NCBI GenBank assembly: GCA_019459085.1 | Contig: JAIBEW010000003.1 | Span: 124,001-188,000 of the forward strand | From: Kaistella sp. | Lineage (GTDB): Bacteria; Bacteroidota; Bacteroidia; Flavobacteriales; Weeksellaceae | Direction: 5' to 3' | Length of the DNA stretch: 64,000 bases | Shown here: positions 1 through 7,176 of the stretch, in pieces | Layout of the letters: the number at the start of each line of letters is the position of its first letter | Numbering within the stretch: position 1 is the first letter of the stretch | Translations under genes and position numbers: made by a program | The notes under the pieces: model-generated | Database searches by the model: none | What the model was told of the DNA's origin: nothing | The model's input: the letters and a program-made list of their open reading frames with translations, nothing else

Positions 1-1
1 T

Positions 2-1600
2 ACAGGTCACGCGACCAATATCATCGGCGGACTAGCAGTGGGAATGGAATCCACTTTGCTTCCGATTCTGGTTTTAGCGGGCGGGATTTACGGATCTTAT
101 TTGTGTGCCGGTCTTTACGGTGTTGCGATTGCAGCAGCGGGAATGATGGCGACTACTGCCATGCAACTTGCAATTGATGCTTTCGGCCCGATTGCAGACA
201 ATGCAGGTGGAATTGCCGAAATGAGTGACCTGCCGAAAGAAGTACGCGAAAGAACGGATATTCTTGATGCTGTTGGAAATACCACTGCAGCTTCCGGAAA
301 AGGTTTTGCCATCGCTTCCGCAGCGTTAACCGCCCTCGCTTTATTTGCAGCGTTTGTCGGAATCGCAGGAATCGACGGAATTGATATTTACCGCGCCGAT
401 GTTCTGGCCGGACTTTTTGTTGGAGGAATGATTCCTTTCATCTTCTCTTCACTGGCGATTACCGCAGTGGGACAGGCTGCTATGGCTATGGTGGAAGAAG
501 TGAGGCGTCAGTTCCGCGAAATTCCCGGAATTCTGGAAGGGAAAGCCGTTCCCGAATATGAAAAATGTGTAGCCATCTCAACGGATGCTTCCATCAAAAA
601 AATGCTTTTACCGGGAGCTATCGCAATTGTTTCTCCGCTTTTGGTTGGATTTATTTTCGGACCAGAAGTTTTGGGAGGATTCCTGGCCGGAGCAACGGTT
701 TGTGGTGTTCTGATGGGAATGTTCCAGAACAATGCAGGCGGAGCGTGGGATAACGCTAAAAAATCTTTCGAAAAAGGTGCTGAAATCAACGGAGAAACCT
801 ATTACAAAGGTTCTGAGCCTCACAAAGCTTCTGTAACCGGAGATACGGTGGGAGATCCTTTTAAGGATACTTCCGGACCTTCTATGAATATCCTCATTAA
901 ACTGATGTCTATTGTTTCTTTAGTGATTGCACCAACGTTGGCGATCATGCATAAAGATCAAATTGAGGCCAACAGAGCTGCTAAAATAGAAAGCTTACTG
1001 AAACATTCTTCGGCTGCTGCCGCTTATGGAACAGATGCAAATGCCGTAACGGGAATGAATTTGGGAACTTCTGATTCCATTTCAAGCGGTGTTGTGAAAG
1101 GTCATTTGAACGAAGAGGGTGATTTCGTTTACGAAACCGGAGAAGTTCAGGAAGTTAAACTCAACAATAAATCAATTGCACTGGGCAAAGGAAGCCAACT
1201 TTATCATCTTTATCAGGGAGTTCAACTTCAGGATAAAACAGTATTGGATGCAAATTCGTGGTACACGCTTGAAAATCTTTATTTCAGAAGCGGAAGCAGC
1301 GACCTGAAAATGGGTTCTGAGACCCCGCTGAATAATTTAGCTGAAATCATGAGCGCTTATCCTGAGATGAGAATAAAACTGGGAGGTTATACCGATAATA
1401 CGGGAAGTGAAGAAACCAACCGTACCCTTTCAAGTCTGAGAGCGCAGACCGCGAAACTCAAACTTCTGGAACTCGGAATTGCTGGCAACCGGATTGAAAC
1501 TGAAGGATTCGGTTCTCAGTATCCGGTATGCGGAGCAAATGACACCGACGAATGCAAAGCTCAGAACAGACGAATTGACGTAAAAGTTTTGAATTTTTAA
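2..1600 (+). CDS. hppA: Membrane-bound ion-translocating pyrophosphatase fused to an OmpA domain (5' end outside window)
   Basis: The frame is open from base 2, so the start lies left of the window; about 532 residues are visible. The first ~400 are the C-terminal half of a membrane pyrophosphatase, which couples PPi hydrolysis to H+ or Na+ export across the inner membrane. Family motifs seen: [51 protein letters not shown]. The stretch [10 protein letters not shown] (visible residues ~91-100) carries Ala where K+-independent enzymes have Lys, so a K+-dependent type is inferred. After a linker comes a complete OmpA-like peptidoglycan-binding domain (visible residues ~418-532: [33 protein letters not shown]). 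The family C-terminus is known to face outward, so the added domain should be periplasmic. Followed by a terminator. The product is firm; the pumped ion is not decided. Confidence 0.95.
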   Translation, partial: TGHATNIIGGLAVGMESTLLPILVLAGGIYGSYLCAGLYGVAIAAAGMMATTAMQLAIDAFGPIADNAGGIAEMSDLPKEVRERTDILDAVGNTTAASGKGFAIASAALTALALFAAFVGIAGIDGIDIYRADVLAGLFVGGMIPFIFSSLAITAVGQAAMAMVEEVRRQFREIPGILEGKAVPEYEKCVAISTDASIKKMLLPGAIAIVSPLLVGFIFGPEVLGGFLAGATVCGVLMGMFQNNAGGAWDNAKKSFEKGAEINGETYYKGSEPHKASVTGDTVGDPFKDTSGPSMNILIKLMSIVSLVIAPTLAIMHKDQIEANRAAKIESLLKHSSAAAAYGTDANAVTGMNLGTSDSISSGVVKGHLNEEGDFVYETGEVQEVKLNNKSIALGKGSQLYHLYQGVQLQDKTVLDANSWYTLENLYFRSGSSDLKMGSETPLNNLAEIMSAYPEMRIKLGGYTDNTGSEETNRTLSSLRAQTAKLKLLELGIAGNRIETEGFGSQYPVCGANDTDECKAQNRRIDVKVLNF

Positions 1601-1625
1601 AAGTCAGCAGCAGATTTAAATGAGG

Positions 1626-1650
1626 GCCGGAGATTTTCTCCGGCTTTTTT
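1626..1650 (+). terminator. Rho-independent terminator after hppA
   Basis: A perfect 8-bp stem, GCCGGAGA / TCTCCGGC, with a TTT loop is followed by six Ts. It lies 25 nt after the hppA stop and separates it from the peptidase gene. Confidence 0.9.
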
Positions 1651-1667
1651 ATTGAAAGCGCTGATGT

Positions 1668-1700
1668 TTTGAGCAGATTTGAAAAATAATTGTATTTTTA
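1668..1700 (+). promoter_or_regulatory. Candidate promoter of the M28 peptidase gene
   Basis: TTTG at 1668-1671 and TATTTTTA at 1693-1700, spaced 21 nt, resemble the Bacteroidota -33 TTTG / -7 TAnnTTTG pattern, with A instead of the last G. The ATG follows 19 nt after the element. Confidence 0.4.
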
Positions 1701-1719
1701 AAATTCTAAAATATGAAAT

Positions 1720-2736
1720 ATGAAAAAAATCCTGATTCCGCTGTTTTCTGCAGTTCTACTAACCAGTTGTGCATCTGTAAACTATTCCTACGAAGGCGGC
1801 GCCTTCAAAGAATCCTATAATTCCATTTCGCAGGATGATCTTAAGAAAAACCTGTATGTAATCGCCTCAGATGAAATGGAAGGCCGCGATACAGGGAGCC
1901 CTGGCCAGAAAAAGGCAGGGGAATACATGATTAAACAGTATCAGAATATGGGGGTTTCTTATCCTACCCCAATGAATTCTTACTACCAGAAAGTTCCGGC
2001 ATCTTTTATGAACGCAAAAAGCAGAGGAGGCGAATCTTTACCGGATTCCGAAAATATTCTGGCCTTTATTCCCGGAAGTGAAAAACCGAATGAAATCATT
2101 GTCATTTCCGCACATTATGATCATGTTGGAACCAAAAACGGCGTGGTGTACAATGGTGCCGACGATGATGGCAGCGGAACGGTTGCGGTGATAGAAATTG
2201 CAGAAGCGTTTCAGAAAGCGAAAAAAGCTGGGCATGGACCTAAACGTTCACTTCTATTTTTACATGTAACAGGTGAGGAACACGGCCTTTTCGGTTCTGA
2301 GTTTTATGCTGATAATCCGGTTTTTCCTTTGGCCAATACGGTTGCCAACTTAAATATCGACATGATCGGGAGATGTGATGCCGGAAACTGCGGCAAAGAT
2401 TATGTGTACGTTATTGGTTCGGAAATGCTGAGTTCAGATCTGAAAAAAATTAATGTGGAAGCGAACAACAAAACCGCAAAACTCGAACTGAATTACAAAT
2501 ACGACGATCCAAGTGATCCGCAAAGACTGTATTACCGTTCTGACCATTATAATTTTGCTAAAAACGGCATTCCGGTAGCTTTTTTCTTTGACGGAATTCA
2601 TGAAGATTATCACAAACCGACTGATGATGCGAATAAGATTGATTATTCAGCCCTTCAGAAGCGTGCGCAACTGGTTTTCGCTACAGCGTGGGAACTGGCC
2701 AACAGAAAAGACCGAATTGTAGTCGATAAAAAATAA
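1720..2736 (+). CDS. M28 family zinc aminopeptidase, lipoprotein
   Basis: A 338-residue protein with a lipoprotein signal (charged start, hydrophobic core, lipobox ending LLTSC at Cys17), so it is probably anchored in an envelope membrane and faces the periplasm or surface. The M28 di-zinc ligand set can be followed: H132-x-D134 in SAHYDH, the Asp cluster 148-150 in NGADDDGSG, the catalytic E186-E187 in TGEEHG, D214 in NLNIDMIG and H298 in DYHKPTDD. M28 enzymes remove N-terminal residues from peptides; the exact substrate cannot be read from the sequence. It is transcribed alone, between two good terminators. Confidence 0.92.
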   Translation: MKKILIPLFSAVLLTSCASVNYSYEGGAFKESYNSISQDDLKKNLYVIASDEMEGRDTGSPGQKKAGEYMIKQYQNMGVSYPTPMNSYYQKVPASFMNAKSRGGESLPDSENILAFIPGSEKPNEIIVISAHYDHVGTKNGVVYNGADDDGSGTVAVIEIAEAFQKAKKAGHGPKRSLLFLHVTGEEHGLFGSEFYADNPVFPLANTVANLNIDMIGRCDAGNCGKDYVYVIGSEMLSSDLKKINVEANNKTAKLELNYKYDDPSDPQRLYYRSDHYNFAKNGIPVAFFFDGIHEDYHKPTDDANKIDYSALQKRAQLVFATAWELANRKDRIVVDKK

Positions 2737-2755
2737 TGGGTAACGTTGGTTACAG

Positions 2756-2789
2756 AAAATCCGTCTCTGCAATGAGGCGGATTTTTTTT
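2756..2789 (+). terminator. Rho-independent terminator after the M28 peptidase
   Basis: The stem AAATCCGTCTC / GAGGCGGATTT (one G-T wobble) around the loop TGCAAT is followed by a run of eight Ts. Confidence 0.9.
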
Positions 2790-2802
2790 GTTTAACGGGG
2801 TG

Positions 2803-2842
2803 GAAGGTTAAGAGGTTAGAAGGTTGGGGAGCTAGAAGTTAA
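2803..2842. repeat. Degenerate 8-nt repeat array (5 units, GAAGGTTA-like)
   Basis: Five consecutive 8-nt units are visible: GAAGGTTA, AGAGGTTA, GAAGGTTG, GGGAGCTA, GAAGTTAA. No gene lies inside. The texture (GA followed by a degenerate pair and TTA) matches the 7-nt arrays that flank the two four-helix-bundle genes at 13.3-15.4 kb. Confidence 0.7.
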
Positions 2843-2856
2843 CGACAGAATCACTA

Positions 2857-2884
2857 TACATTTTACATTGTACATGATACAGTA
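2857..2884. repeat. Degenerate 7-nt repeat array (4 units, TACATNN)
   Basis: Four in-phase heptads: TACATTT, TACATTG, TACATGA, TACAGTA. They start 14 nt after the preceding array and end shortly before the tRNA-Arg gene. No coding role is visible. Confidence 0.65.
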
Positions 2885-2911
2885 TTAGGCCTTTTCTTCT
2901 GATCTCTGTTG

Positions 2912-2983
2912 TAGCTTCACCGGGAATCGAACCCGGATCAAAAGTTTAGGAAACTCCCATTCTATCCGTTGAACTATGAAGCT
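2912..2983 (-). tRNA. tRNA-Arg (anticodon CCT)
   Basis: On the minus strand the cloverleaf folds fully: acceptor AGCTTCA/TGAAGCT, D-stem GTTC/GAAT, anticodon stem GGAGT/ACTTT around the loop TTCCTAA (anticodon CCT, reads AGG), and T-arm CCGGG TTCGATT CCCGG with discriminator A. CCA is not encoded. A TATTTTTG -7 element lies just upstream. Confidence 0.95.
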
Positions 2984-2994
2984 GTAATGGATTA

Positions 2995-3002
2995 CAAAAA
3001 TA
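2995..3002 (-). promoter_or_regulatory. -7 element of the tRNA-Arg promoter
   Basis: TATTTTTG on the minus strand, ending 12 nt before the first tRNA base, as expected for a TAnnTTTG -7 box. The -33 region is weak (TTTTCCG). Confidence 0.5.
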
Positions 3003-3038
3003 AGAAGAAATCCTTTACGGAAAAGGGTAGACGCTCGA

Positions 3039-3068
3039 TAAAAAAGAATCCGCTGTTTAGCAGCGGAT
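3039..3068 (-). terminator. Minus-strand terminator upstream of tRNA-Arg
   Basis: The perfect 8-bp stem ATCCGCTG / CAGCGGAT (3048-3068) is followed on the minus strand by TTCTTTTTTAT. It is the second of two tandem minus-strand terminators. No gene lies between this hairpin and the first one at 3111-3138. Confidence 0.75.
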
Positions 3069-3110
3069 CCAATAGATAAATACATCTCATTTTTTAGTTA
3101 AACACCACTA

Positions 3111-3138
3111 AAAAAGCACAGCCGACGGTGCTGTGCTT
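3111..3138 (-). terminator. Terminator after the uvrA-CPBP operon
   Basis: A 9-bp perfect stem, AAGCACAGC / GCTGTGCTT, with a 7-nt loop has a T tract on its minus-strand exit. The ~180 nt between it and the CPBP stop at 3318 hold nothing else recognisable. Confidence 0.8.
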
Positions 3139-3317
3139 AAATTTTTATACTAAATTTAAAAGTAATTCTATAGGTTTCAGAAAAGAGTTTGGTCTTCACT
3201 TCAGTCTTATTTCACTGTAAATGTAAATAATATTTTAATACGGAATGTAAACCAAATGTTAAAATTCACACTTTACTAACATTTTTTTGTGGATAAGTGA
3301 AAGGTTTTACATCAAAT

Positions 3318-4220
3318 TCATTTCACCGGAACAATTTCAAATTCCTGATCCAAAATTTTCACCAGTTCCGCTTCAGTAATTCCCTTATCGGATTTGAGGT
3401 GAAAATGAACCATCTGTGTGTCTTCCAGCTTCCATTTTCTCTCTAAAGTGAGGTCCAATACCGACTGAAGCTCCATGTTTGTGCTTTCAATCATAAATAT
3501 TTTAGTCCCGGCTTTGTTATGGACAATTGTTGAAATGTTACTGTCTTTGCAGAACAGACCAATCACCTTGATTTCATAGTTCGGTTTCTTCTGATCAATG
3601 ATTTTCGCGTGATCATATATCAGATAAGGGATCAGAATAACTACCAGATTAAAACACATGTGGAAGAGGACGCTCCAAATAAATCCGAGACGAAGACGGA
3701 TATACCCCAAAAAAATTCCTGTTACCGATTGCGAAAGTACAAGTAAAGGCAGTAGTAACAAAAAGAGGGGAGTCCAATCGTTTTTAAAATTTAAAGAATG
3801 TGCAAAACCAAAAAGTAGAGCTACGGTATAGAAAATAAGTGAAAAATTATTTTTCCAAAACTGTGAAAAAAAAGTGCGGCCTGTAATCTTATCAACAAAG
3901 CGGAACACATAATTTCTTTCATATTTAAGTGGGAAACGGAAAACAAGTTCTTCCAAAACCGGCGCAATGATTACAGCGAAAAGCAGAATAGTACCTATTG
4001 TATACTCGAACAAGGAAAGACTTTCAATTTTCAGAAACTGCTCATCAACATAAGACAGTAAGGGAATAATTACCGCCATATTCAGAATCAGCACTGCGAA
4101 AAAGAGTACCGTAAATATTCTGTATTTATCGTTCAGGCTGATGTGATCTGAGAAGCTGTATTTCGGACTTTTCAGAAACTGTAAAAACTTCCTTATCTCT
4201 GTTGAAATATCCTTTATCAT
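3318..4220 (-). CDS. CPBP family intramembrane glutamic protease
   Basis: A 300-residue multi-pass membrane protein of the CPBP/CAAX-processing superfamily. The family catalytic motifs are present: EE-x3-R (E90, E91, R95 in LEELVFRF), FGFAH (H141) and H187-x3-N191 in FHMCFN. These residues form the intramembrane glutamate protease site; the substrate is unknown. Unusually, about 95 residues follow the membrane core as a soluble C-terminal domain (from DHAKIIDQKK on) that I do not recognise. The gene starts 3 nt after the uvrA stop and is surely co-transcribed with it; a shared function in repair is not implied by the sequence. Confidence 0.85.
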   Translation of the reverse strand: MIKDISTEIRKFLQFLKSPKYSFSDHISLNDKYRIFTVLFFAVLILNMAVIIPLLSYVDEQFLKIESLSLFEYTIGTILLFAVIIAPVLEELVFRFPLKYERNYVFRFVDKITGRTFFSQFWKNNFSLIFYTVALLFGFAHSLNFKNDWTPLFLLLLPLLVLSQSVTGIFLGYIRLRLGFIWSVLFHMCFNLVVILIPYLIYDHAKIIDQKKPNYEIKVIGLFCKDSNISTIVHNKAGTKIFMIESTNMELQSVLDLTLERKWKLEDTQMVHFHLKSDKGITEAELVKILDQEFEIVPVK

Positions 4221-4223
4221 TCT

Positions 4224-7007
4224 CTAGAGTTTCTCTTTCAGAAACTTCGCCGTATGGCTTTTCTTATTCTTGATTAAATCTTCCGGTGTTCCTGCAAAAA
4301 CCACTTCACCGCCGTATTTTCCGGCTTCCGGACCAATATCGATAATATAATCGGCAGATTTTATAATATCGGGCTGATGTTCAATTACAATCACCGAATG
4401 ACCCAGTTCAATAAGCGCCTGCAATGAAGTCAGCAGCTTGTTGATGTCGTGAAAATGCAGTCCTGTGGAAGGTTCATCAAAGATAAATAGTGTTTTGTCG
4501 GTTGTAGCTCCTTTCACCAGAAACGAAGCCAGCTTCACGCGCTGCGCCTCACCACCGGAAAGCGTTGAAGAGCTTTGCCCGAGCTGCAGATAACCTAAAC
4601 CAACTTCCTGCAAAGGTTTCAGTTTGGTGACAATTTTATCCTGATGATTTTCTTTAAAGAAGTCCAGCGCCTCATCCACAGTCATGTGAAGGATGTCGGA
4701 AATGTTTTTTTCGTCGAATTTGATCTCGAGGATTTCGTTTTTAAAGCGCGTTCCCTTGCAGGTTTCGCATTCCAGCTCAATATCGGCCATAAACTGCATC
4801 GAGACGTTAATCACGCCTTCGCCTTTGCAGTCATCGCATCTCCCGCCGTCCACGTTAAATGAAAAATGTTTCGGTTTCAGGCCCTGAACGGTCGCCATTT
4901 TCTGTTTCGAAAACAGGTCACGGATGTCGTCATAAGCCTTTAGATAAGTTACAGGGTTGGAACGAGAAGATTTCCCGATCGGATTCTGGTCGATGAGTTC
5001 AATATTTTTAATGAGTTTTTTCGGGAATTCAACCGAATCGTAATCGCCCTTCTTACCGCCCATTCCCAGCTGTATCTGAAGCTCATTGGTCAGGATTTCC
5101 TTCATCAGTGTTGATTTTCCGCTTCCCGAAACACCGGAAATTACGACGAGACTTTCCAAAGGAATGTCAACATCAATATTTTTCAGATTATTCTGTCGCG
5201 CGCCTTTGATTTTGATCCATTCTTTTGCTTTTCTGCGCGATGAAGGGACTTTTATCTCCAGCTTTCCGGTCAGGTATTTTGCCGTCAGAGATTCGGAATG
5301 TTTCAAAGCTTTGAAATCGCCTGCAAAAACTAATTCTCCTCCCAAATAGCCGGCTTCCGGACCGATGTCGATGACATAATCCGCGGCTTTCATCACATCT
5401 TCATCATGTTCTACGACTATTACGGTATTTCCCAAGTCACGGAGATTTTTTAGAACCTCAATCAGATTTTCGGTATCGCGCGAGTGCAAACCAATAGACG
5501 GTTCATCCAGAATATAAATGGAACCCACGAGCGAACTCCCCAAACTGGTCGCCAGGTTAATCCGCTGCGATTCTCCTCCGGAAAGGGTGTTGGAAGTTCT
5601 GTTGATCGTTAGATATCCCAAACCTACTTTCTCTAGGAACTCCAGACGCGTCGTGATTTCGTAGAGCAGTCTTTTCGCAATTTCGGCGTCGTGTTTGTTG
5701 AGTTTGAGGGATTTGATGAGTGGCAGAAGTTCATCCAACGGCAGTTCGATCATCGACTGGATGTTATGGCCACCGATTTTTACCCATTTGGTCTCCTCAC
5801 GCAAACGAAGGCCTTCACAAGTGGAACACGTAGTTTTTCCGCGGTATCGTGAAAGCATTACACGGTACTGAATTTTATATAAGTTTTCTTCCAGCATCTT
5901 GAAAAAACTGCTGATGGAAGGGAAATTCCGGGTATTGTCACCTTTCCATAAAAAATTCTTCTGCTCTTTTGTAAGCTGATGGTAAGGTTTGTGAATAGGG
6001 AAGTCTTTTGCTTTTTTAATGAAATCTTTTTTCCAGGCACTCATGCTTTCGCCTTTCCAGCTCGCAACGGCTTCTTCGAAAACCGAAAGATTTTTATTCG
6101 GAATCACGAGATCTTCATTGATTCCGATGACTTTTCCGTAACCTTCACATTCGGGACAGGCGCCATAAGGATTGTTGAAACTGAAAAAGTGGACATTCGG
6201 TTCCATAAATTCCATGCCGTCGAGTTCAAATTTATTGGAGAAATCGGTGATTTTTCCGCTTTCAATATTCTTCAGCGAGCAGTAACCGTGTCCTTCATAA
6301 AACGCCATCTGAATGGAATCGGCAAGCCGCTGAAGGAAACTTTCATCCTCTTCATAACTGAAACGGTCGATGACCAGATGAATTTCCATGTCTTTTTCCG
6401 GAACGAAACCGAAACTTTCGAGATCTTCAATACCTGCAACATTTCCGTTGACTTCCAGACGCGTAAAACCGGAAACTTTCAGGGTTTTAATCATTTCCGA
6501 AAACTGCGAAACTTCAAAATTCAACGGACTTCTTAACAGGAAAGTCTCATTTTCAGATGCTTTAATAAAATTGATGACATCCGTTACCGAATCTTTTCTC
6601 ACTTCATTTCCCGAAACCGGCGAATAAGTTCTTCCGACGCGCGCAAAAAACAGTTTCATATAATCGTAAACTTCGGTGGAAGTTCCGACCGTAGAACGCG
6701 GATTCGAGGAAATGACTTTCTGCTGAATCGCAATTGACGGCGCCAAACCTTTGATGTCATCGACCTTAGGTTTTTCCAGTTTTCCCAAAAACTGCCGCGC
6801 ATAGGAACTTAAACTTTCCACATACCTGCGCTGACCTTCGGCATAAATCGTGTCGAAAGCCAAAGAGGATTTGCCGCTGCCGGAAACTCCGGTAATGACG
6901 ATGAGTTTATTCTTCGGGAGCAGCACATCAATATGTTTGAGGTTATTGAGGTGTGCATTTTTTACGAAAATCTGTTTCTTAATATCTATATCGGTCATTG
7001 TAGCCAT
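4224..7007 (-). CDS. uvrA: Excinuclease ABC subunit A (UvrA)
   Basis: 927 residues, close to the usual 940. UvrA is the damage-recognition ATPase of nucleotide excision repair, acting as a dimer that loads UvrB. Two ABC modules are seen: Walker A GVSGSGKSSLAF (~40-51) with signature LSGGESQR, and GVSGSGKSTLM (~630) with signature LSGGEAQR. Zinc-binding pairs are visible as CPECEGYG and CSTCEGLR in the first half and CDDCKGEG and CETCKGTRF in the second. The start MATM is chosen because a TAATTTTG -7 element lies 18-25 nt upstream; a second ATG three codons in is possible. First gene of an operon with the CPBP protease. Confidence 0.97.
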   Translation of the reverse strand: MATMTDIDIKKQIFVKNAHLNNLKHIDVLLPKNKLIVITGVSGSGKSSLAFDTIYAEGQRRYVESLSSYARQFLGKLEKPKVDDIKGLAPSIAIQQKVISSNPRSTVGTSTEVYDYMKLFFARVGRTYSPVSGNEVRKDSVTDVINFIKASENETFLLRSPLNFEVSQFSEMIKTLKVSGFTRLEVNGNVAGIEDLESFGFVPEKDMEIHLVIDRFSYEEDESFLQRLADSIQMAFYEGHGYCSLKNIESGKITDFSNKFELDGMEFMEPNVHFFSFNNPYGACPECEGYGKVIGINEDLVIPNKNLSVFEEAVASWKGESMSAWKKDFIKKAKDFPIHKPYHQLTKEQKNFLWKGDNTRNFPSISSFFKMLEENLYKIQYRVMLSRYRGKTTCSTCEGLRLREETKWVKIGGHNIQSMIELPLDELLPLIKSLKLNKHDAEIAKRLLYEITTRLEFLEKVGLGYLTINRTSNTLSGGESQRINLATSLGSSLVGSIYILDEPSIGLHSRDTENLIEVLKNLRDLGNTVIVVEHDEDVMKAADYVIDIGPEAGYLGGELVFAGDFKALKHSESLTAKYLTGKLEIKVPSSRRKAKEWIKIKGARQNNLKNIDVDIPLESLVVISGVSGSGKSTLMKEILTNELQIQLGMGGKKGDYDSVEFPKKLIKNIELIDQNPIGKSSRSNPVTYLKAYDDIRDLFSKQKMATVQGLKPKHFSFNVDGGRCDDCKGEGVINVSMQFMADIELECETCKGTRFKNEILEIKFDEKNISDILHMTVDEALDFFKENHQDKIVTKLKPLQEVGLGYLQLGQSSSTLSGGEAQRVKLASFLVKGATTDKTLFIFDEPSTGLHFHDINKLLTSLQALIELGHSVIVIEHQPDIIKSADYIIDIGPEAGKYGGEVVFAGTPEDLIKNKKSHTAKFLKEKL

Positions 7008-7024
7008 GGGTAAATTGAGACCTA

Positions 7025-7032
7025 CAAAATTA
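7025..7032 (-). promoter_or_regulatory. -7 element of the uvrA promoter
   Basis: TAATTTTG on the minus strand fits TAnnTTTG and leaves a leader of about 11 nt. No TTTG is visible at the usual 19-21 nt upstream. I see no SOS box. Confidence 0.45.
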
Positions 7033-7121
7033 CGGTATTTAACCCGAAAATGCAGAACTCGAATTTTAATATTTCATGCACACTTCTTTAATATTCACTT
7101 TTCTGCCGCCGAATTCTTATT

Positions 7122-7129
7122 TATATTTG
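7122..7129 (+). promoter_or_regulatory. -7 element of the TonB-receptor promoter
   Basis: TATATTTG matches TAnnTTTG, with CTTTTCTG centred about 20 nt upstream as a possible -33 box. The start codon follows after ~40 nt. Confidence 0.5.
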
Positions 7130-7176
7130 CCGCTTCTTTTTAATGAAATTTTTACCGCTAATCACAACAGCGGTTC

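Noticed and set aside
2803-2884. Short regular repeats as a possible CRISPR array
   Set aside because: Units are only 7-8 nt, directly adjacent and degenerate, with no spacers, and no cas gene is present.
2885-3085. 66-codon minus-strand frame over the tRNA-Arg gene
   Set aside because: It covers a complete tRNA and a terminator hairpin, which explain the sequence.
5979-6536. 185-codon plus-strand frame antisense to uvrA
   Set aside because: It lies wholly inside uvrA, has no promoter-like sequence, and its Phe-rich composition is what the complement of the uvrA codons gives.
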